Below, piece after piece: positions 29,594-34,296 of a stretch of 34,296 bases of DNA; positions within the stretch are counted from its first letter, which is position 1; every line of letters begins with the position of its first letter. Location of the stretch: assembly GCA_004143605.1 (NCBI GenBank), contig AWVY01000043.1, positions 77,405 through 111,700 on the forward strand. The letters run 5' to 3'. This stretch comes from Desulforamulus aquiferis. GTDB lineage: Bacteria; Bacillota; Desulfotomaculia; Desulfotomaculales; Desulfotomaculaceae. The position numbers were made by a program, and so were the translations under genes. The notes under the pieces were generated by a model. It saw only the letters and a program-made list of their open reading frames with translations. It did no database searches and had not been told where the DNA came from.

Positions 29594-29890
29594 TTATTTA
29601 TCCCTCAACTTTATATTGACCTTAAGATATCTGAATGATAAAATGTCTGTAGCCCATGAGTCTACAGACTATGAGTTACGTGGAGCATGAATATGCATTT
29701 TAAATAAAAGCTGTAAGCTAAGACAATATAAAATATGGCAAATTATTAAAGGGAATAGTTGGATAATATCTTAGGTAGATAAACAAATTGCCCTATTTCT
29801 TGACACAAATATTTAATTCAAACGGCTCCCAATGGGGTGTCGTTTTTTAAAGTTAATATTGTAGACTATAAGTTATATCCCGAGTTGTTA
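29594..29890. other. AT-rich non-coding gap with two hairpins
   Basis: No credible gene. It holds an 8-bp hairpin GTCTGTAG / CTACAGAC (about 29644-29668) and a terminator-like hairpin AACGGCTCCC...GGGGTGTCGTT followed by TTTTT (about 29819-29849). A small RNA is possible, but nothing proves one. Confidence 0.4.
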
Positions 29891-30020
29891 TAACGGAGAG
29901 AAGGGTCGTTTTGTTTGATAGAAGCTGGTGGCAGGAGAAACGTCCCCTTGCCACCTAACGGAGAGAAGGGTCGTTTTGTTTGATAGAAGCTGGTGGCAGG
30001 AGAAACGTCCCCTTGCCACC
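29891..30020. repeat. Perfect tandem duplication of a 65-bp unit
   Basis: Units 29891-29955 and 29956-30020 are identical. Each starts TAACGGAGAGAAGGG and ends GAAACGTCCCCTTGCCACC. The right half equals the 29256-29324 element and the fragment at 24430. The left half is a degenerate version of the opposite arm (AAGGGTCGTTTTGTTTGA). Confidence 0.92.
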
Positions 30021-30125
30021 CCCCTTTGCCATCTTAGTGAGTAGTAATCTAATAATTGAAGGACGGTTGACTTAATAAATGATAAAGGAATAACATAGTA
30101 TATCTTTTCCTGGAGGTTCATAATA

Positions 30126-31435
30126 TTGGTAAATACTTTTTCACGGGTAGAATTTGCAAATAATGTTGAACTAACGAATGGATCACATATTCTGTATACA
30201 TATCAAAAAGAAGATATATATATTAATAAGGTGGTTTATTTCATATCAAATGGCCTAAAGCTGGGACAGGGTGTAGTTTATATTGACAAGCATGAAAGGT
30301 ACAATCTTATCAGACAGAAACTACAGGAAGAAGGTTATAATAAGGAATTATTAAACAGTATAATCTTTTCAAATTGTGAAGAATTTTATAAATTTAATAA
30401 TGTTGTTAATTTTAATAGACTTAACAATACCTTTACCAAAGCAATACAGTCCTTTGTTGATAACGGTATATCTGTAAGGACATGGGCAAATATAGAGTGG
30501 CAAGAGGATGACTCTGTATTGGAAAGATTGATCACCCACGAAAAAGAATCTGATGATTTTGTTGGTTATGCTAAAACCTTCACTGTTTGTGCATATAATG
30601 GTAAGCTGTTATCTTCTTTTATGCAAATAGACCTAATGAAGAGTCATCAATACTTTATGACAGATACCGAATTATTTACTTCTAGTTTATATACAAAATC
30701 ACAAGTCCCATCAATATATTTAAATGGAAGCCTTGAAGAAGCACTCTCTCAATTAAGGTGCTATCAAGCGGAAATATTAAGGCTGGAAAAATTTGAAACT
30801 GTAGCTCAAATGTCCTCTAGCATAAGCCATGAAGTTAGAAATCCTATGACAACAGTAAGAGGCTTTTGCAGATATTAAGCAAAAAGAAAGAGTGTACCAA
30901 ATATGAAAAGGAATTTAGCTTAATGATTGAAGAACTGGACCGTGCTAATTCCATTATCAGTGAATTTCTTTCAATGGGTAGTAATAAAATATCAGAATTT
31001 ACAATAGGGAATCTAAATACAATAGTAAATGCTATAGTTCCCCTCATCCAAGCAGATGCCCTAAGTCAGAATAAATATTTATTATTAGAAATTAACGAAA
31101 TAGCAAACCTGTTATTAAATCCAAATGAGATAAGACAGCTGATTTTAAACCTTTGTCGAAATGGGTTAGAAGCCATGGAAGAAGGCAATTACCTAACCAT
31201 AAAAACATATCAAGAAGCTAACCGTGTAGTTCTTGCAGTAACTGACCAAGGAAGTGGCATAAAACCTGAGGTATTAGAAAAAATAGGCACACCATTCTTA
31301 TCAACAAAGGATAATGGCACTGGGCTTGGCTTAGGTGTGTGTTATGGTATAGCTAATCGACATAATGCAAAAATAGATATTCAAACAGGGTCTAAGGGAA
31401 CTACATTTTTTGTAAAGTTCATAATGGAGAATTGA
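30126..31435 (+). CDS. MEDS-domain histidine kinase (one frameshift)
   Basis: About 437 residues, soluble. TTG 30126 is chosen because GGAGG lies about 10 bases upstream. The N-terminal ~200 residues match the MEDS (DcmR-type sensory) fold: GSHILYTYQKEDIYINKVVY, GQGVVYIDKHERYNLIR, VRTWANIEWQ and CAYNGKLL. The kinase core follows: H-box SSISHEVRNPMTTVRGF, N-box LNLCRNGLEAMEEG, and G-boxes DQGSGI and GTGLGLGVCYGIA. One T is missing near 30864 (expected GF-LQILSKKK). MEDS kinases in Desulfotomaculum-like spore formers are candidates to feed Spo0A; with no regulator gene nearby that remains inference. Confidence 0.88.
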
Positions 31436-31754
31436 TTAATAGTCTAGGGGTTTTCTAGGAAAATGAGTTCTAAAACTAACATAAAAAGTTGTCCCGGCAG
31501 GGCTTGTGTCGTAGGTTTTGAGTTTTATTAAGAACAGACTTGTTCATATCAAAGTATAAAATCAGGGTTCCAATAAGTATGCCAAGTTTACCAAACATAC
31601 TAACTAAATATATTAAGGAGTTTGGAATATACAAACAATAATTAACCTTCGAACAATTTGTATTATTTAGTCGAAGTACTATTTTGGCATAATGAAACTT
31701 TGCAAGGAATAGATTTTCACATGTGGATTGAGTAATAAATATGTGAGGTGTCTT
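31436..31754. other. Non-coding gap before the FkbM gene
   Basis: About 320 bases, AT-rich, with no gene, clear promoter or strong hairpin seen. Confidence 0.5.
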
Positions 31755-32548
31755 ATGAAGGGAGTATATATTGGCAATAACAAAATGTTGATTGCGCCGG
31801 TTTGGGGAGGAAAAATGATAGTTCCCTCTCAAGATTTAAGTATATCTCCAAACTTAGTTTTAAGCGGCATAATAGAACCTCCCCTTACAAAATTTTTCAT
31901 AGATAATGTAAAGCCTGGAAGCACAATAATTGATGTTGGTGCAAATGTTGGGTATTTCTCTGTACTATTAGGATATATATTAGGGCCCACAGGAAAGATA
32001 TATGCTTATGAAGCAAATCCTGATTTGTTTTCTTATTTGATAGATAATTTATCTATTAACTATTTGCATGATAGAACAGATTTGTTTAATGTGGCAGTTT
32101 ACTCAAGGTCAAAGGAAATATCTTTTTTGCTTGTAATCGTTATATGGGTAATAGCTCTATTCATGAACATGATCATAGCTATAAGAAAAACTATTCAGAT
32201 CAATTTAAAGAGTTTAAAGTCCAAGCTGTGGATCTTGATACTCACCTTAGTAATTGCATAGGTCATAAGGTAGTTGATTTCCTAAAAATAGATATTGAAG
32301 GTGGAGAATACCATGCATTTCTGGGAATGCAGGGGATGATTAAACAAAACAAAATTAAGACAGTAGTTTTTGAGCTAAACAAAGGGATGTTACAAAATGA
32401 CTGGAAGCCATTTATTGAGCTGTTAAACCAGTTCAGAAATAATTATAACAAGGAATTTTTCACATTAAATAATGGGGGAGAAAAGGTGCCAATTTCAATT
32501 GAGGGACTTGAAAGTCTCCAAGGACATCCTCACGTAGTTATGATTTAG
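31755..32548 (+). CDS. FkbM-family SAM-dependent methyltransferase (one frameshift)
   Basis: ATG 31755 follows GAGGTG; TTG 31728 is an in-frame alternative. The SAM motif is IIDVGANVGYFSVLLG, then IYAYEANPDLFSYLIDNL and the FkbM signature VVDFLKIDIEGGEYHAFLGM, ending LESLQGHPHVVMI. One T is missing from the T-run near 32127, after KEISF; the restored reading goes on ACNRYMGNSSIHEHDHS. FkbM enzymes methylate sugars, polyketides or other small molecules. No biosynthetic cluster surrounds it, so the substrate is unknown. Confidence 0.87.
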
Positions 32549-32571
32549 CCATTAAAAGCTATTATAAAAAC

Positions 32572-32598
32572 AAAAACCCTGTTATTCAGGGTTTTTTA
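32572..32598. terminator. Terminator between convergent genes
   Basis: AAAAACCCTG-TTATT-CAGGGTTTTTT, with an A-run on one side and a T-run on the other. It can serve both the FkbM gene (+) and the Cys-rich gene (-). Confidence 0.9.
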
Positions 32599-33093
32599 TC
32601 TCTTTATGCTATTGGATACGGCTTTGGGTGAAAGCTTGGGTGGACGGTGGCTAATTATGCAACAAGAGTTTCCCGAAGCAGCATTTCTAATAGTTTGAGC
32701 CGTGGACTTTAATGTAGTGCATAGGTGAGGAGAAATCTCAATGTTTAGTCGGGAATGATGCATTGTATACCTGGTGTTTGCAGGGCAGTTTTTACATTTG
32801 TCCTCCTGACGCTTCATAAAATCTAACTGCCTTGAAGTAGGTCTGATGTAACCCCTATCGCAATGTTCAAAAAAATCTTTAATACCTAGGGGGTCTTCCT
32901 CAAAGGGGCAATTACATACTATGTCAACGGATTCAGGTTCGGCTGAAATATGAGAAGTAACTAATTCGCAGACGGACATGCCCAAAGTACCTTTTGCTTT
33001 TAATGGACAGGAACAATTACTACACGCCTCAAAATCCTCACCACAGGATTTGCGAATGTCAACTACCTCTCTAAAATTGCTTACCAATATCAT
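32596..33093 (-). CDS. Cysteine-rich protein of unknown function
   Basis: 165 residues and no indel. ATG 33093 is chosen because GGAGG precedes it (ATGGAGGTTATTATG); an upstream in-frame start at 33153 is less likely. Thirteen cysteines occur in clusters: CGEDFEACSNCSCPL, VCNCPFEED, DKCKNCPANT and a late CC. This suggests metal or Fe-S binding. There is no signal peptide and no membrane segment. I do not recognise the family. It is convergent with the FkbM gene and divergent from the Crp/Fnr gene. Confidence 0.65.
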   Translation of the reverse strand: MILVSNFREVVDIRKSCGEDFEACSNCSCPLKAKGTLGMSVCELVTSHISAEPESVDIVCNCPFEEDPLGIKDFFEHCDRGYIRPTSRQLDFMKRQEDKCKNCPANTRYTMHHSRLNIEISPHLCTTLKSTAQTIRNAASGNSCCIISHRPPKLSPKAVSNSIKR

Positions 33094-33599
33094 AATAACC
33101 TCCATACCATATAATCTTAAAAAAGTAGTTGCAACAATACCAGACTGTCCCATAAAAGCACAAAATTGAAAAAGTTATTGGATGACATCATTCGACAGAC
33201 CTTTAATAAATTCCTTTTTGAATTGAAAACTTTTTTGAACTTTTTTAAATAGCTATAAACTAATGTTAAAGTATATTGAATAGTTTAAAACTTATGACAA
33301 TTCTAGTATAATATTGACCAAGATTAAGAAGTTTTAAAGTTTACACTGATTTCTCAAGACAATATAAGACACATGTCTACAAAATATGGTACATTGTGCT
33401 AAAATAACTCTAAATTATATGACTAATAAATTTTAGCAATACACAACTGACTTCGCTTTAATGCTTCTTTTCTCTATTATAGCGTAATATATCAGAATTA
33501 ATAATTATTCATGCCGGAATTAATCTTTTCGTAAGCATTAATTTTTTGTTATTTTTATCATTACGTAAATGGACATTCTACTGGGTGGGGGGGTTACCT
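33094..33599. other. AT-rich non-coding gap before the Crp/Fnr gene
   Basis: About 500 bases without a gene. A TATAAT (33307-33312) with a weak TTTAAA 17 bases before it is a possible + strand promoter. No Fnr box or riboswitch was recognised. Confidence 0.45.
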
Positions 33600-34237
33600 T
33601 TGTACGAAATAGAGTTAACTGATGTTGAGAAGGACTACTTAGATTCAATTGGATCTACAGTTAATTATCCTAAAGGACAAATAATATTTGCAGCAGGCCA
33701 GAGGACCAATGAGGTATACTACATAAAAAACGGATGGGTAAAAGTGTTTGGAACAACCCTTGATGGTCGGCAGGTATCCGTGGCGCTGCGCTACTCGGGA
33801 GATTTTATCGGTCTTGCCGAAGTCCTGAGTGAAGATCAGGAGCGGGAGTATAGTGCTGAGGCTATGGATAATGTTTCAATACTAATTTTATGGAAAGATT
33901 CTTTTAAAAAGATGCTAGGCGAACATCCTGATTTTCGGCCAAAATAATGAAGCTAATGAGTGATCGCTTGAGGGAGTCCCAAAGAACAATTCACGATTTC
34001 ATTAATAATCCGGTGCAGGGTCGGCTAGCCCTGGTATTAAAAAACATGGCCCAACGCTCGGGTGAATCGGCTAAAGGAGACATTGTTAACGTCAGACTAC
34101 GGGTGACCCAAGAAGAGTTAGCCTGTTGTATTGGAGCTTCAAGACAGACGGTTTCCACCTTGCTAAATTTGCTAAAGGATGATGGTTGTTTAAAATATGA
34201 AGGCAGAGAGATTGTCTCCTTAAATATAAAAAACTAA
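33600..34237 (+). CDS. Crp/Fnr-family transcriptional regulator (one frameshift)
   Basis: TTG 33600 is preferred: GGTGGGGGGG lies just upstream and the family sequence starts there (YEIELTDVEKDYLDSIG). The N-terminal cyclic-nucleotide-binding fold reads YPKGQIIFAAGQRTNEVYYI, KNGWVKVFGTTLDGRQVSVA and GDFIGLAEVL. The C-terminal HTH_Crp reads RVTQEELACCIGASRQTVST, then LLKDDGCLKYEGREIVSL. One base is missing near 33938, so HPDF-AKIMKLMSDRLRES is split. No N-terminal Cys cluster is present, so it is not an oxygen-sensing Fnr by sequence. The effector and targets are unknown. Confidence 0.9.
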
Positions 34238-34296
34238 ACGCTTGGATTGGTTAACAGACACAATACGGCTAAAGTTTCATAGTCATGGGCAAGACA

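Noticed and set aside
29644..29849. Small RNA gene between the XRE gene and the repeats
   Set aside because: Two hairpins, the second terminator-like, are present, but no convincing promoter and no known RNA family; kept only as a note.
29891..30020. CRISPR-like array from the duplicated 65-bp units
   Set aside because: The two units are directly adjacent with no spacers, only two copies exist, and no cas genes are present.
29888..30121. Minus-strand reading frame of 77 codons across the tandem repeat
   Set aside because: It is produced by the repeated sequence itself, has internal repeats matching the 65-bp unit, no family similarity and no ribosome-binding site.
31436..31754. Mobile-element remnant before the FkbM gene
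   Set aside because: No terminal repeats, transposase fragments or similarity to the two repeat families could be seen.

Overview
The window looks like chromosomal DNA of a low-to-medium G+C, anaerobic, endospore-forming Clostridia member, most like the Desulfotomaculum / Peptococcaceae group. The pointers are paired GlnK/Amt ammonium genes, SLH-anchored surface proteins, YcdB-type proteins, a DUF815 ATPase, a COG1768 phosphohydrolase, multiheme cytochromes, an anaerobe-type biotin synthase and a MEDS-domain sporulation-style kinase. The taxon is an inference from gene content; no rRNA, tRNA, CRISPR or complete transposase gene was seen.

The sequence carries about 40 small indels. Most genes longer than about 700 bases are broken into two or more frames, nearly always by loss of one base in or next to a short homopolymer, and the family reading resumes cleanly after each break. 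I read this as uncorrected sequencing error, so each broken gene is given as one CDS over its full span.

Layout. 1-551: end of alanine dehydrogenase. 692-2403: alanine racemase and an ANTAR RNA-binding response regulator. 2441-6267: an ammonium locus, glnK1-amtB1-amtB2-glnK2. It is preceded by a promoter and a textbook dual-hexaloop ANTAR antiterminator (2483-2554), with a looser variant before amtB2 (4367-4440). The ANTAR protein beside it is the obvious candidate regulator. 6406-10954: an SLH/YcdB surface protein, a GalNAc-transferase-like GT2, a metallophosphoesterase and a small HTH protein. 10990-15505 (minus strand): DUF815 ATPase, YyaL/DUF255 thioredoxin-like protein, LysR regulator.

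15655-23214 is the most interesting block. A promoter with two Fur boxes drives a roughly 1700-residue secreted surface protein (FMN_bind domain, GLUG beta-helix blocks, a second degenerate FMN_bind-like domain, three SLH domains). It is followed by a lipoprotein ApbE flavin transferase, a NusG-domain-II membrane-anchored protein and a Gx-type membrane protein. Together these look like an iron-repressed extracytosolic flavin electron-transfer system anchored in the S-layer. 23251-24280: bioB under a BirA operator. 24568-26286: a hexaheme c-type lipoprotein and a FdnI-like cytochrome b, a plausible quinol-to-outside electron route.

26374-29239: a DUF4342/UBA small protein with an OmpR-type direct-repeat promoter, next to an OmpR/HK two-component pair. 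29256-30020: GC-rich palindromic repeats, including a perfect 65-bp tandem duplication. 30126-34237: a MEDS-domain histidine kinase, an FkbM methyltransferase, a Cys-rich unknown protein and a Crp/Fnr regulator.
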